Part shown: positions 14,582 to 23,240 of the stretch, piece after piece
Position numbering within the stretch: the stretch's first letter is position 1
How the letters are laid out: the number at the start of each line of letters is the position of its first letter
Assembly: GCA_964514665.1 (NCBI GenBank)
Contig: CAZESH010000015.1
Location: 1 to 29,754, forward strand
Direction of reading: 5' to 3'
DNA length: 29,754 bases
DNA from: CAZESH01 sp964514665
Lineage (GTDB): Bacteria; Bacillota; Bacilli; Paenibacillales; KCTC-25726
Program-made: the position numbers and the translations under genes
Notes under the pieces: model-generated
What the model saw: the letters and a program-made list of their open reading frames with translations, nothing else
Database searches by the model: none
What the model was told of the DNA's origin: nothing

Positions 14582-15586
14582 ATGAAAGAACTGGTTCATG
14601 TCAAAAGAGGTACGATAATCGAAAGCCGGCATATGGGGCATCTTGCGGCTGTTGACAGCGAGGGTCGGATCATCGCCTCCTGCGGCGACCCGCAGCACGT
14701 CACCTATGCCCGGTCATCGGCAAAGCTGCTTCAAGCCATCTCCGTGATCGAGCTTGGCGCAGCCGAACGGTTCAAGCTTACCGGGCAGGAAATCGCCATC
14801 ATGTGCGCCTCGCACAGCGGCGAACCCGAGCATTTGCGTGTCGTCCTATCCCTGCTGAGGAAGCTTGATCTGGATGAATCCTTCCTGCAGTGCGGCATCC
14901 ATCCGCCTTATCATAAAGCTTCCGCCGCGGCGCTGCAGCAAAACGGGGAGGCTCCTGGCGTGCTGCACAACAACTGCTCGGGCAAACACAGCGGTATGCT
15001 GGCTTTGGCCCGACAGCTGGAAGCTCCACTCGACACCTATCTCTCTCCGGAACATCCCGTCCAGCAAATCATGCTGGAAACCGTCAAGGACATGGCTGGA
15101 TTGTCGGGCAGCGAGCTGCATATCGGGGTTGACGGCTGCGGGGTCCCCGTGTTCGCCATGCCCATTCACCGTCTTGCTCGCGCTTTCGCCCGTTTGGGAA
15201 ATGAAAAATCGACCGAAGGCAAGCGGCAAAGCGCTTGCCAAACGATTATCGGCGCACTGCGCGACCATCCTTTCCTGCTGGCCGGTACGGATCGTTTCGA
15301 TACAAGACTGATCGAAGCCACGGACGGAAAAGTAATCGGCAAGATGGGAGCCGAAGGCGTATTTGCCATAACGGTTCCTGCTCAGGGCATCGGCATCGCG
15401 ATCAAAGTCGCGGACGGCTCGCCGAGAGCGCTTTATCCGACAGCAGTGGAAGCGCTGAAGCAGCTCGGTCTCCTGAGTGAAGCCGAAGAACGTGAGCTGG
15501 CTTCGTTCCACAAGCCTGATTTGACCAATTGGCAGGGCACGAAGATTGGAAGCGTCATTCCCGTCTTCCGGATTGAAAAGCATTGA
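14582..15586 (+). CDS. L-asparaginase of the asparaginase II family (Pfam PF06089 type)
   Basis: Members of this family, related to the Rhizobium etli enzyme, hydrolyse asparagine to aspartate and ammonia and are unrelated to E. coli AnsA/AnsB. The 334-residue protein has the conserved segments YARSSAKLLQA, IAIMCASHSGEPEH, LHNNCSGKHSGMLALA and GVDGCGVPVFAMP, plus GKMGAEGVFA near the C-terminus. No signal peptide is present, so it acts in the cytosol. AGGAG lies 12 nt before the ATG. The 62-bp gap to the divergent ylbG should contain both promoters. No hairpin follows clearly before the convergent ylbF. Confidence 0.88.
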   Translation: MKELVHVKRGTIIESRHMGHLAAVDSEGRIIASCGDPQHVTYARSSAKLLQAISVIELGAAERFKLTGQEIAIMCASHSGEPEHLRVVLSLLRKLDLDESFLQCGIHPPYHKASAAALQQNGEAPGVLHNNCSGKHSGMLALARQLEAPLDTYLSPEHPVQQIMLETVKDMAGLSGSELHIGVDGCGVPVFAMPIHRLARAFARLGNEKSTEGKRQSACQTIIGALRDHPFLLAGTDRFDTRLIEATDGKVIGKMGAEGVFAITVPAQGIGIAIKVADGSPRALYPTAVEALKQLGLLSEAEERELASFHKPDLTNWQGTKIGSVIPVFRIEKH

Positions 15587-15605
15587 CTTGGCCGTCGGTC
15601 GGGCG

Positions 15606-16052
15606 TTAGCTGCAGCCGCCGCTGCAGCTTCCCCCCGATGCGCAGCCGCCGGTGCTTTCCTGCAGCTTGTTGCTAGGCACTTTAACCGATTGCGACACGC
15701 TATGGGCAATCGTTCTCGATACCTCATACAGAAGCTCGTCAAGCGCGTTTTCCGCTTGCACAAACCGCTGAATGACGGCAAGCTGCTGCATCTCCTGCTC
15801 TACCTCGCGAACCTGATTCAAGGCGGCGTGATAGTCCGGATGAAAGTGCCCGAACCGCTGGCATTCCTCGTACAGCTCTTTCTTGCTGCCCAATTTCCGT
15901 ATCAGCCGTAAAGCTTCCGCATCCTGATCCATCTCCGCCTTGGCACGCAGATACCGGGCAACCTCCACGGAATTTTTAATCATATCTGCAAGCTCGTAAG
16001 AGCTTAATAAAACCGCTGCCATGTCTAAAGCATTCTGCTCCATGATACTCAT
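15606..16052 (-). CDS. ylbF: YlbF family regulator with Cys-rich tail
   Basis: In Bacillus subtilis YlbF acts with YmcA and YaaT in the Y-complex, which carries iron-sulfur clusters, assists RNase Y in mRNA maturation and affects competence, sporulation and biofilm. This 148-residue helical protein keeps the family motif QRFGHFHPDY and the repeated V-x-x-A-E-x-A-L-D-E-L. It ends in GGCASGGSCSGGCS, matching the cysteine tail of true YlbF rather than YmcA. I start at the ATG at 16052 because TGGAGATGA sits 8 nt upstream; an ATG at 16070 would add six residues without a site. It converges with the asparaginase gene, stops 19 bp apart. Confidence 0.87.
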   Translation of the reverse strand: MSIMEQNALDMAAVLLSSYELADMIKNSVEVARYLRAKAEMDQDAEALRLIRKLGSKKELYEECQRFGHFHPDYHAALNQVREVEQEMQQLAVIQRFVQAENALDELLYEVSRTIAHSVSQSVKVPSNKLQESTGGCASGGSCSGGCS

Positions 16053-16170
16053 GAAAAGCGTCATCTCCATCTATTAAAATAGTAATTTCAGGCCTCGCTT
16101 ACATTTTATCATAACATTGCAGATCAGCTTTACAAAAGCTTTTTCCATTGATTCCATTCTCTTATCATTT

Positions 16171-16782
16171 TTATTTATCATTTATTCCAGGTAAAATCAA
16201 CTGAAACTGCTCCCATTCCTCCAACGGAAGCGTAATCGGCTGATTGCCGATGCGGCCTTCAACGCTCCATCCGCTTGTTTCCCGTACCCGTTCCGGAGCG
16301 ATCAGCGCTTCTTTGGTCTCTGTTTTAAATTTGACATAAGCCCCCCATTCGATCGCTGTCTGAAGCAATTCCCTGCACGTGGAATGATGGTAGCTGCGCG
16401 GCTTTTCCAGCCACATTTTGGGAATTTGCTTCAGCTCGGGATAAGCCTGCTCAATCTCGGGAGTGCGTGTCTCAAGTGTATAGATCATATCCGGATAAAG
16501 GGAGCGCACAATCGCGGGTAATTTAACGCCATTGGAGTTCCCGCTGTTTACCGGCTCCCCTCCCCTGTCCCCGGCACTTTGCGGCAGGCGGAAGCCGAGC
16601 CGCCTGAGCAGCTTTTCCACCGCCTGCGCTTGCTCTGCTTCTACTGCGAACATCGCTTGATTCAGCCGTTCGCAAGGAAATTCGGCTGTACAAGCGCGGG
16701 CAAACACGTTCGCATCCGCTTCGTTTTGAAAACGCACAATGACTGCAGGCTGAACCTCAACTTTAGCGCTCTCCTTTCCCAT
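16171..16782 (-). CDS. C-terminal part of the XPB-partner protein, separated by a frameshift
   Basis: This 203-residue frame continues the protein of the 16662-18065 gene after a -1 shift. Its first residues, GKESAKVEVQPAVIVRFQNE, read naturally on from AMRQW of the upstream frame, and the VRFQNEADANVFA / FAVEAEQAQAVEKLLRRLGF layout is what follows the Helicase_C_3-type domain in relatives. The ATG at 16782 lies inside the upstream gene and has no ribosome binding site, so an independent start is unlikely. The segment includes IYTLETRTPEIEQAYPELKQIPKMW and ends in a short acidic region. Together the two parts give about 630 residues, the usual size of the full protein. Confidence 0.7.
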   Translation of the reverse strand: MGKESAKVEVQPAVIVRFQNEADANVFARACTAEFPCERLNQAMFAVEAEQAQAVEKLLRRLGFRLPQSAGDRGGEPVNSGNSNGVKLPAIVRSLYPDMIYTLETRTPEIEQAYPELKQIPKMWLEKPRSYHHSTCRELLQTAIEWGAYVKFKTETKEALIAPERVRETSGWSVEGRIGNQPITLPLEEWEQFQLILPGINDK

Positions 16783-18065
16783 TGGCGCATCGCATCGGCT
16801 ATATTTTCAGGCACGCCATATTGAGCATGGCTGCGCAGAAACCGCAATAGCTCATCCGCAGCTTTACCGCTTTGCAGCTGCGCTTCTACCTTCTCCCGTT
16901 TCAGCTTGAAAATCCATGCTTGTTCCGCCTGCAGCAGTTCGGCGATGGTGTTTAATTTCCAGCGAACGGCATAGCTGACATCGGGCGGGACAATGCACTC
17001 AAAATCCGGCTGAATATAAATCCCTGAAGTGTTGTCAGATGAGCATGCGGGAGGCAGGCGCCTGATGAGAATATCTTCTCCGCTGCGGGCATATGCGAGC
17101 TCCCCGATCTCCTGCATGAACCGGAGCCATGTCTCCAACTGCGCTCTGAATTGCTGCGAGCAGATTGCCTCCGCTTCGTCTGCTCCGCATTCTTCAGCCA
17201 AGACGTCAAGCAGCGACGACAGGGTCACCTGCCGCTCGGGAGGAAGACTGCGCAAAATAAAAATGCTGTGCTGCAATAAAACATCGGATGGCATAAGCAG
17301 GAGATAAATTCGCTCTGCAAGCTCCCATTCAAGCTCCGCCGCAGGGCGATTCAACCATGCTTCCAGGCAAGCTGTGTCGACGTAGAGACGGGCTTCCTCC
17401 TGCTGTACAAATCCCAAGCGGCCGGCGAGTTCAAGCATTAACGCTGCCGCCGGCGGCAGCACACTGCTTGTCGCGGGCTCCAGGCCTACGTCAAGCAGGA
17501 CATTGCTGTCCAGCATGCCCGCTTGCGGAAGCTCGCACAGAAAGCGCTTATGAATGCCGCGCTGCTTGGTAAGCGGAATGCCTGTTATGGCAGCTGCCGA
17601 CACAAAGTGGAACAGTGCAGCAAGCAATCCCCCGAACTTCATTTCCAAGCCTTCGGAAAACAAGCTGTGATCGGCATAGGACAGCTTTTCATAAAACTTT
17701 TGGAACACAAGCTTGTGCCAGGCCGGATATAGATCTTCGGCGATAAAAAAGGAATATTCCCCCCAGGTTTTCTTCGCCGTGAACAGCACGCCCTTTTTGC
17801 GCAAGCCGATCATGGCCACCTTTATTTCCGCCTCTGTAAGCTGCTTGGACACTGCATGTACAAGTTTGTTCCATTCAAAGGGATAGCATCCCAGCCTGCG
17901 TACGATCAATTCGAACAAACGCAGCTCCAGCGCAGGCAGCTGCACAAAAATTTTTTCCGGTGCTGCCGGATCCGGGAGAATATCTCCGTCCGATTTTCCG
18001 TAAATGCTTAAATAATGGCTTCGCTGCGCCTTAGGCAGGAGTTCCATGATGGACTTGAATTTCAC
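16662..18065 (-). CDS. Helicase-associated protein (XPB/Ssl2-like N-terminal domain, Helicase_C_3 type), frameshifted before its C-terminus
   Basis: The 467-residue frame overlaps the XPB stop by 4 bp (ATGA), so the two are translationally coupled. Winged-helix-like segments occupy about 20-130. A domain of the Helicase_C_3/XPB N-terminal kind follows, with GIYIQPDFECIVPPDVSYAVRWKL and IADAMRQW near 340-429. The last 38 residues after Trp429 are basic, Cys-containing and out of character. The true continuation is in the frame ending at 16171. The shift lies near the GGGAAA run at 16775-16780, where one missing G would explain it. It is probably a DNA repair partner of the helicase. Sequencing error, gene decay or a programmed shift are all open. 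Confidence 0.75.
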   Translation of the reverse strand: MKFKSIMELLPKAQRSHYLSIYGKSDGDILPDPAAPEKIFVQLPALELRLFELIVRRLGCYPFEWNKLVHAVSKQLTEAEIKVAMIGLRKKGVLFTAKKTWGEYSFFIAEDLYPAWHKLVFQKFYEKLSYADHSLFSEGLEMKFGGLLAALFHFVSAAAITGIPLTKQRGIHKRFLCELPQAGMLDSNVLLDVGLEPATSSVLPPAAALMLELAGRLGFVQQEEARLYVDTACLEAWLNRPAAELEWELAERIYLLLMPSDVLLQHSIFILRSLPPERQVTLSSLLDVLAEECGADEAEAICSQQFRAQLETWLRFMQEIGELAYARSGEDILIRRLPPACSSDNTSGIYIQPDFECIVPPDVSYAVRWKLNTIAELLQAEQAWIFKLKREKVEAQLQSGKAADELLRFLRSHAQYGVPENIADAMRQWERRALKLRFSLQSLCVFKTKRMRTCLPALVQPNFLANG

Positions 18066-19756
18066 GACGAACTCATCTCCATCTGCTCTATGCCATGATT
18101 TTCAATGTGATATTGATAGCCCTGCTCAACCAGAAAAAGCTGACGCTTGAGGGCAAATTCCTGCTCGCAAGTGTCCATGGACACCAATGAATAAAAATCC
18201 GCTTTATTCCGATCCGCCTTCGGGCGCAAAATGCGGCCGAGCCGCTGTGCTTCCTCCTGACGCGACCCGAAGCTGCCGGATACTTGAATGGCTACACTGG
18301 CATCGGGCAAATTAACCGCGAAGTTGGCCACCTTTGATACAACGAGGATACGGATCTGTTTCTCTTTAAACAACCGGTAGAGCTCTTCCCTCTCTTCCTG
18401 CTTTACATCTCCGGTAATGATCGGAGCTTGCAATTCTTTGGAAATCAGCCTTAATTGGCTCAAATACTGGCCGATCACCAAAATTTGCTGATCCTTATGG
18501 CGCTGGATCAAGTTTTGGATCAGCTGCAGCTTGAGCGGATTCTCCCCGGCTATGCGCTGCTTCATCCTGGCTGTGGCGGCGCGGTATTTTTCCAGTGCGG
18601 CTCCTGCGAGCGGTATGCGCACTTCGGTGCATTCGGCTGCCGCGATCCAACTTTCTTCCTCCAGCTCTTTCCATGACAAATCAAAGCGTTTGGGCCCGAT
18701 TAATGAAAACACATCCTGCTCGCATCCGTCCTCCCGCACAAGCGTGGCGGTCAAACCCAATCGTCTTGCCGCCTGAAGCTCGGCCGTGATGCGAAAAACC
18801 GGCGCCGGCAGCAAATGCACCTCGTCATAGATGATCAGCCCCCACTCACGATCGCGGAAAATATGCATATGGGAGAAGACTTCCTTGCCTTTTGCACGAT
18901 GCGTCAAGATATGATAGGTAGCAATCGTCACCGGACGAATTTGCTTGACCGAACCGGAATATTCGCCGATCATCTCCTCCTCCAGATCGGTTTTCTCCAA
19001 TATCTCCTCCTTCCACTGCTTCACCGATGTGGCACTGGTGGTTAAGATCAGGGTGGCGCATTTCATTTTGGCCATTGCAGCGATCCCGACAATCGTTTTC
19101 CCGGCGCCGCAAGGCAGAACAATGACGCCATTGCCGCCTAGCAAATCTCCGTTTCGGAAAAAAGCATTCATCGCTTCCGTTTGGTAAGGGCGCAATTGAA
19201 ACGGGACTCCCTTTGTAATTTCGCTGCGCAGGCAAAGCGGCAAAAATTCACCCGGCTGGTATCCGGCTTTATCAAGAACAGGGTAACCGAGACGAACCAA
19301 CTGCTGCTTTATCGTTCCCCGCGCTGTTATCGGTAAAGCCGCGGTGCAGGAATCCAAATGCTCCTCCAACAAACCCGCAATCGATGAAAAGCTGCGGATT
19401 TCATCCATCAGCCCGGCTTCGGCCGATTTCAACAGCAATCTGCCTGCTTGAAATTGAAGCTCCAGCTTGCCGTAACGATCCATCCATTGCAGCACCTTCA
19501 GGCGAACCGATGACGGCAGCTCAAACTTGCAGTTTTCCTGCAGAAAGGCGATTACTTCCGAACCGTTCAAACCGCTCGACGCCGCGTTCCAAAGCGATAG
19601 CGGAGTGATTTTGTAGGTGTGCAGAAGCTCCGGGCTTTTGACCAGAAAAGCAAATCTCCCAAGCTGCTTTCGGGTCTGTTGAAAACGGGGATGCCGAACC
19701 TCGAGCAGAACGGTCAAATCATTTTGGACGAAAAGCGGGCCGACATTTCGCATCAT
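18062..19756 (-). CDS. XPB-type DNA repair helicase (superfamily 2)
   Basis: XPB helicases are 3'-5' DNA translocases. Eukaryotic XPB opens DNA in TFIIH and archaeal XPB works with the nuclease Bax1. The bacterial role is less defined. This 564-residue protein has an N-terminal domain with PLFVQNDLTVLLEVRHP, then Walker A PCGAGKT (Lys220), DEVH at 311-314, GLTATLVREDG carrying the RED motif of XPB, and motif VI QRLGRILRPK. The Thumb-like region lies between. I start at the ATG at 19756 (next codon also ATG), with GGGAGG properly spaced; a start at 19852 would add 32 atypical residues. It leads the two-gene unit with the helicase-associated protein. Confidence 0.92.
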   Translation of the reverse strand: MMRNVGPLFVQNDLTVLLEVRHPRFQQTRKQLGRFAFLVKSPELLHTYKITPLSLWNAASSGLNGSEVIAFLQENCKFELPSSVRLKVLQWMDRYGKLELQFQAGRLLLKSAEAGLMDEIRSFSSIAGLLEEHLDSCTAALPITARGTIKQQLVRLGYPVLDKAGYQPGEFLPLCLRSEITKGVPFQLRPYQTEAMNAFFRNGDLLGGNGVIVLPCGAGKTIVGIAAMAKMKCATLILTTSATSVKQWKEEILEKTDLEEEMIGEYSGSVKQIRPVTIATYHILTHRAKGKEVFSHMHIFRDREWGLIIYDEVHLLPAPVFRITAELQAARRLGLTATLVREDGCEQDVFSLIGPKRFDLSWKELEEESWIAAAECTEVRIPLAGAALEKYRAATARMKQRIAGENPLKLQLIQNLIQRHKDQQILVIGQYLSQLRLISKELQAPIITGDVKQEEREELYRLFKEKQIRILVVSKVANFAVNLPDASVAIQVSGSFGSRQEEAQRLGRILRPKADRNKADFYSLVSMDTCEQEFALKRQLFLVEQGYQYHIENHGIEQMEMSSS

Positions 19757-19808
19757 AAACTCCCTCCCTTTTGTTTCTATTGTGTGCTTCTGCTTCCGGA
19801 AATAACCG

Positions 19809-19840
19809 AAAAAGCCGGGAGCGAACGGGCTCCAGGCTTT
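19809..19840 (-). terminator. Intrinsic terminator after the CBS-domain gene
   Basis: On the minus strand the hairpin AAAGCCTGGAGC/GCTCCCGGCTTT (one mismatch, 6-nt loop) runs into TTTTTCGG. It begins about 25 bp past the CBS gene stop and upstream of XPB. Confidence 0.82.
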
Positions 19841-19864
19841 TGTTCGATTCATTGCCGCTTTGAT

Positions 19865-20290
19865 TTATTTTGCCGATGAAGGCTCGGAAATTTCGCTCAG
19901 CGCTTTGCCTGCTTCATCCTCAAAGGATTCCCTTACAGCCAGGTCGCCGATTGCGACTACTCCGAGAAGCTCGCCGTTTTCCACGACAGGCAGACGACGG
20001 ATTTGTTGGTTTGCCATCATCTTCGCCGCTTCTTCCACAGTGGTTTGCGGACTGGCCGCCGTGATGCCGTTGCTCATGACTTCTTCCACAGAGGAGGATC
20101 CGGATTTTTTCTCCGCATAGCCGCGAATTACCAAATCCCGGTCCGTCACGACACCGATCAGCTTTTTGCCTTCAACCACCGGCACAAATCCGATATTGTG
20201 CTCCTTCATTTTCAAGGCTGCTTCATAAATATTATCCTTTAAGGTTACCGTTACGGTATCTTCAGACATGATTTGTTTTAATGTTCTCAA
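19865..20290 (-). CDS. Tandem CBS-domain protein (YhcV-like)
   Basis: This 141-residue cytosolic protein is made only of two CBS domains, at about 7-60 (IMSEDTVTVTLKDNIYEAALKM, GVVTDRDLVIRG) and 70-125 (VMSNGITAASPQTTVEEAAKMM, GVVAIGDLAVR). Such pairs form a Bateman module that senses adenosine nucleotides. Stand-alone versions have no fixed partner, so its target is unknown. Translation starts at a TTG at 20290 with AAGGAGGG 7 nt upstream. The gene follows the M20 amidohydrolase by 59 bp on the same strand and ends at a strong terminator. Confidence 0.88.
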   Translation of the reverse strand: MRTLKQIMSEDTVTVTLKDNIYEAALKMKEHNIGFVPVVEGKKLIGVVTDRDLVIRGYAEKKSGSSSVEEVMSNGITAASPQTTVEEAAKMMANQQIRRLPVVENGELLGVVAIGDLAVRESFEDEAGKALSEISEPSSAK

Positions 20291-20349
20291 TGATTATCCC
20301 TCCTTCAGGAATAGAATTTCCCGCAGAAGGTGATCCCATGCATTGCCGC

Positions 20350-21549
20350 TCAACAATGCGGATTGCCGGCTTTTTCATGCGCCTCTGCCAGATAGCTTTC
20401 CGCCATTTTAATCAACAGCGTGCCCGCGACGAGCATCGACTTTTCCTCGATGTCAAACCGGGGATGATGATGCGGCACTTTGGCCGCTTCGCCAAGTCCG
20501 GCACCGACGAACATGAAGCAGCCCGGAACGTGGTGCAAATAATAGGCAAAATCCTCTCCGGCCATAATCAAAGGACAAGCCTGCGTCCCCTGGTCTCCGA
20601 CAATTTGCGGCGCGGTTGCGTTAAAACGCAGCACCTCCAGCGTGTCGTTGACAACCGGCGGATACCCTTTTTTATAGGTAAACTTGGCTTCAGCATCATA
20701 CATCGAGCATGTATCGTCGACCATTTTTTGCATACGTTCGATGATTCCGTCGCGAATATCTTCTTTAAATGTTCGTACCGTTCCGCTCATCCTGCACGTT
20801 TCGGCAATGGCATTAAAGACCGTTCCGCCGTGTATGGAGCCGACCGATACGACACAGGGTTCGGTCGGGTCGACCAAGCGGCTGGCAATGGTCTGCAGAT
20901 GAAGCACGAGTTGGGAAGCGATCACAATGCTGTCGATCGATTCATGCGGCAAACCGCCATGACCGCCTTTTCCCGTGATTTCAATTTGAAATTCATCAGC
21001 CGAGGCCATCATCGGACCGGCTTTGCTCCATACCGTACCGAAGGGAAAGGGCGTCCATAGGTGCACACCATAAATGACATCGACACCGCTCAGCACACCC
21101 TGCTTGATCATCGGCAGCGCGCCTCCCGGATTGAGCTCCTCCGCCGGCTGGAAAATGCAGACTACATTGCCGTGCAGCTGATTTTTGCGTTCCTGCAGAC
21201 ACTTGGCTGCGGCAAGCAGCGTTGAGGTGTGGGCATCATGCCCGCACGCATGCATCACCCCTTCTACCTTCGAAGCGTATTTGCAAGTCTTCTGATCCTG
21301 GATCGGAAGGGCGTCCATATCCGCACGCAAGGCCACCGTCGGACCGGGGTGATCGCCGTTGATGCGGGCGACGATGCCGTATCCTTCATTCAGGGCCGTT
21401 GTTTCAATGCCCCAGCCCTGCAAGCGTTCCATCACGAAGCGGGAAGTTTTTTCCTCCTGATAGGACAGCTCCGGATATTGATGCATATATCTTCGCCACT
21501 CCACCATGTCGCCGTACATCCGTTCAAGCTCTTTATCCAATTCAAGCAT
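20350..21549 (-). CDS. M20D-family metallopeptidase / N-acyl-amino-acid amidohydrolase
   Basis: Family members hydrolyse N-acyl or N-acetyl amino acids using a two-metal centre. The 399-residue protein has the ligand motif HACGHDAHTS (Cys102, His104), the catalytic pair QPAEE (Glu137-Glu138), GKGGHGGLPH in the dimerisation lid and GEDFAYYLHHVPG late in the chain. These are the Cys-containing M20D pattern of hippurate hydrolase, IAA-amino acid hydrolase and N-acetyl-diaminopimelate deacetylase relatives. The exact substrate cannot be named, and dapL/ykuR function is possible but not shown by context. GGAGGG precedes the ATG at 21549. Confidence 0.9.
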   Translation of the reverse strand: MLELDKELERMYGDMVEWRRYMHQYPELSYQEEKTSRFVMERLQGWGIETTALNEGYGIVARINGDHPGPTVALRADMDALPIQDQKTCKYASKVEGVMHACGHDAHTSTLLAAAKCLQERKNQLHGNVVCIFQPAEELNPGGALPMIKQGVLSGVDVIYGVHLWTPFPFGTVWSKAGPMMASADEFQIEITGKGGHGGLPHESIDSIVIASQLVLHLQTIASRLVDPTEPCVVSVGSIHGGTVFNAIAETCRMSGTVRTFKEDIRDGIIERMQKMVDDTCSMYDAEAKFTYKKGYPPVVNDTLEVLRFNATAPQIVGDQGTQACPLIMAGEDFAYYLHHVPGCFMFVGAGLGEAAKVPHHHPRFDIEEKSMLVAGTLLIKMAESYLAEAHEKAGNPHC

Positions 21550-21684
21550 TATATCCCTCCGTCAAGCAATTCGTCGTTAGCTTTATTTTATCAAACTGAA
21601 GCGGTTTTTTTCCATGTCCTTTGTCATGCAAATGCAATTTTAGCAAATGTTCTAATTTTGTATCCGTTATCGGTTAGGTCAAGC

Positions 21685-21713
21685 TTGCACATCGCAGGGA
21701 AACATACTATCAT
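21685..21713 (+). promoter_or_regulatory. Probable promoter of yugN
   Basis: TTGCAC (21685-21690) and TATCAT (21708-21713) are spaced 17 bp apart, 33 bp before the yugN ATG. The -35 is weak. Confidence 0.4.
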
Positions 21714-21745
21714 GAATAAAGATATGTTTAAGGAGGCAATTACTG

Positions 21746-22090
21746 ATGATCATTGAGAATTCGGGCTTAAAAGGAATTAAGGCAGAGTTGGCGCTGCTTG
21801 ACCGCGTGTCGGGGGATCTTGGTTTCGTCCGTTGGCAGTGGGAATACTACCGTGCTACATATGATTATAAAATGGAAGACGCCAAATCTGGCGAAGAGTA
21901 TTTCCTGCGGATCAACACCCGTGCCATCGAAGGCAAATTTGAGCAGCCTCATGCAGTGATAGCGATCGAGGACACCTATATCGGCCGCGCCACCTTTCCG
22001 CACGGTCTTGATTACGAATCTCCGATTCCTGATCATATTATGGGCTCGGCGAATCAAAAGGTGTCTGAATTGAAAGCGAATCTCAGCTAG
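21746..22090 (+). CDS. yugN: YugN family protein
   Basis: This 114-residue protein belongs to the YugN-like family of Bacillota, recognised by FVRWQWEYYRATYDYK, YFLRINTRAIEG and ATFPHGLDYES. The function of the family is not established. There is no signal peptide or membrane helix. AAGGAGG stands 9 nt before the ATG at 21746, with a candidate promoter further upstream. The ftsW-family gene starts 13 bp after its stop, so both should be on one transcript. Confidence 0.85.
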   Translation: MIIENSGLKGIKAELALLDRVSGDLGFVRWQWEYYRATYDYKMEDAKSGEEYFLRINTRAIEGKFEQPHAVIAIEDTYIGRATFPHGLDYESPIPDHIMGSANQKVSELKANLS

Positions 22091-22103
22091 GTTTGAGGGG
22101 GAG

Positions 22104-23240
22104 ATGAATCCGCCGCGCAGGGGAACCCCGGATTTTCTTCTTTTATTCCTGACATTTGCTCTAATCGGGTTTGGTCTGGTCATGGTGTTCAGCGCAAGCT
22201 ACAACCTGGATACAGATCCGTTGTATTTTACCAAAAAACAAGTGATATGGGCGATACTCGGCACATTCATGATGCTTTTCTTCATGAATCTTAATTATCA
22301 GCGGCTGAAAAAATGGTTTGTGCCTTATTTCGCCGTGGTAGTAGCGATGCTGATCCTGGTGCTTTTCTTCGGCGTGGTCCGCAACGGAGCCAAAAGCTGG
22401 TTCGGCTTCGGCTCGATCGGCGGTCAGCCCACCGAATTTGCCAAGCTGGCGGTCGTCCTTTATCTTTCCGCCATTATCAGTAAAAAGGGCGATAAAATCA
22501 AGGAATTCAAAAAAGGGCTTCTGCCCGTATTGATTGTTGTCGGTTTTGTCGCCGCTCTGATTATGCTGCAGCCCGATCTGGGCTCCTGCATGATCCTTCT
22601 GCTTACCGCGGCTGTCGTGATCGTTGCCGGAGGAGCTAGAGTGAGGCATTTGCTGCTGCTCGGACTATCCGGCATCCTCCTCATCGGACTGTATCTGACT
22701 GTTAAAATGCTAAAAGGGGATTTAAACGGATACCGCATCGAACGCTTCACCGCATTTATGAACCCATGGAACGATCAGCTTGGAAGCGGCTTCCATATCG
22801 TGCAGTCGCTCTTCGCGTTTGGTCATGGAGGATTAATGGGAGCAGGCTTCGGACAAAGCATCCAAAAGCTGTTCTATCTGCCGGAGGCTTACAACGATTT
22901 TATTTTTTCGATCATCGGTGAAGAGCTGGGTTTCATCGGCACAACGCTGTTTATCTTGATTTATGTGCTGTTTTTGTGGCGCGGACTGCTGGTTGCCCTG
23001 CGCTGCCAAGATGTATACGGAACGTTGGTGGGAACGGGCATCGTCAGCATGATCGCACTGCAGGCATTAATCAACATCGGAGGCGTGACCAATGCAATTC
23101 CGCTCACTGGAGTCACCCTGCCGTTTATCAGCTTCGGCGGTTCCTCCTTGTTGGCGACCATGCTGTCGATGGGGATCCTGCTGAGCATATCCAGGGAAAA
23201 CAACCGTTCGGAAAAGCCCAGACGGCAGCGAATAATATAA
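22104..23240 (+). CDS. SEDS-family peptidoglycan glycosyltransferase (FtsW/RodA/SpoVE)
   Basis: SEDS proteins polymerise glycan strands from lipid II together with a class B PBP during division, elongation or spore cortex synthesis. The 378-residue chain has about ten membrane helices, starting with LLLFLTFALIGFGLVMVFSA. LMGAGFGQSIQKLFYLPEAYNDFIFSIIGEELG contains the essential Asp (here Asp265). It ends with the SEDS signature GVTLPFISFGGSSLLATMLSMGILL. Assignment among FtsW, RodA and SpoVE is not possible from this alone, because no ftsI-, mur- or rod-type neighbour is visible; FtsW/SpoVE-like is likeliest. The ATG is preceded by GAGGGGGAG at short spacing. A hairpin follows the stop. Confidence 0.9.
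   Translation: MNPPRRGTPDFLLLFLTFALIGFGLVMVFSASYNLDTDPLYFTKKQVIWAILGTFMMLFFMNLNYQRLKKWFVPYFAVVVAMLILVLFFGVVRNGAKSWFGFGSIGGQPTEFAKLAVVLYLSAIISKKGDKIKEFKKGLLPVLIVVGFVAALIMLQPDLGSCMILLLTAAVVIVAGGARVRHLLLLGLSGILLIGLYLTVKMLKGDLNGYRIERFTAFMNPWNDQLGSGFHIVQSLFAFGHGGLMGAGFGQSIQKLFYLPEAYNDFIFSIIGEELGFIGTTLFILIYVLFLWRGLLVALRCQDVYGTLVGTGIVSMIALQALINIGGVTNAIPLTGVTLPFISFGGSSLLATMLSMGILLSISRENNRSEKPRRQRII

Noticed and set aside
19757..19852. Upstream start of the XPB gene at 19852, adding 32 residues.
   Set aside because: The added residues do not look like the family N-terminus, while the ATG at 19756 has an excellent GGGAGG site.
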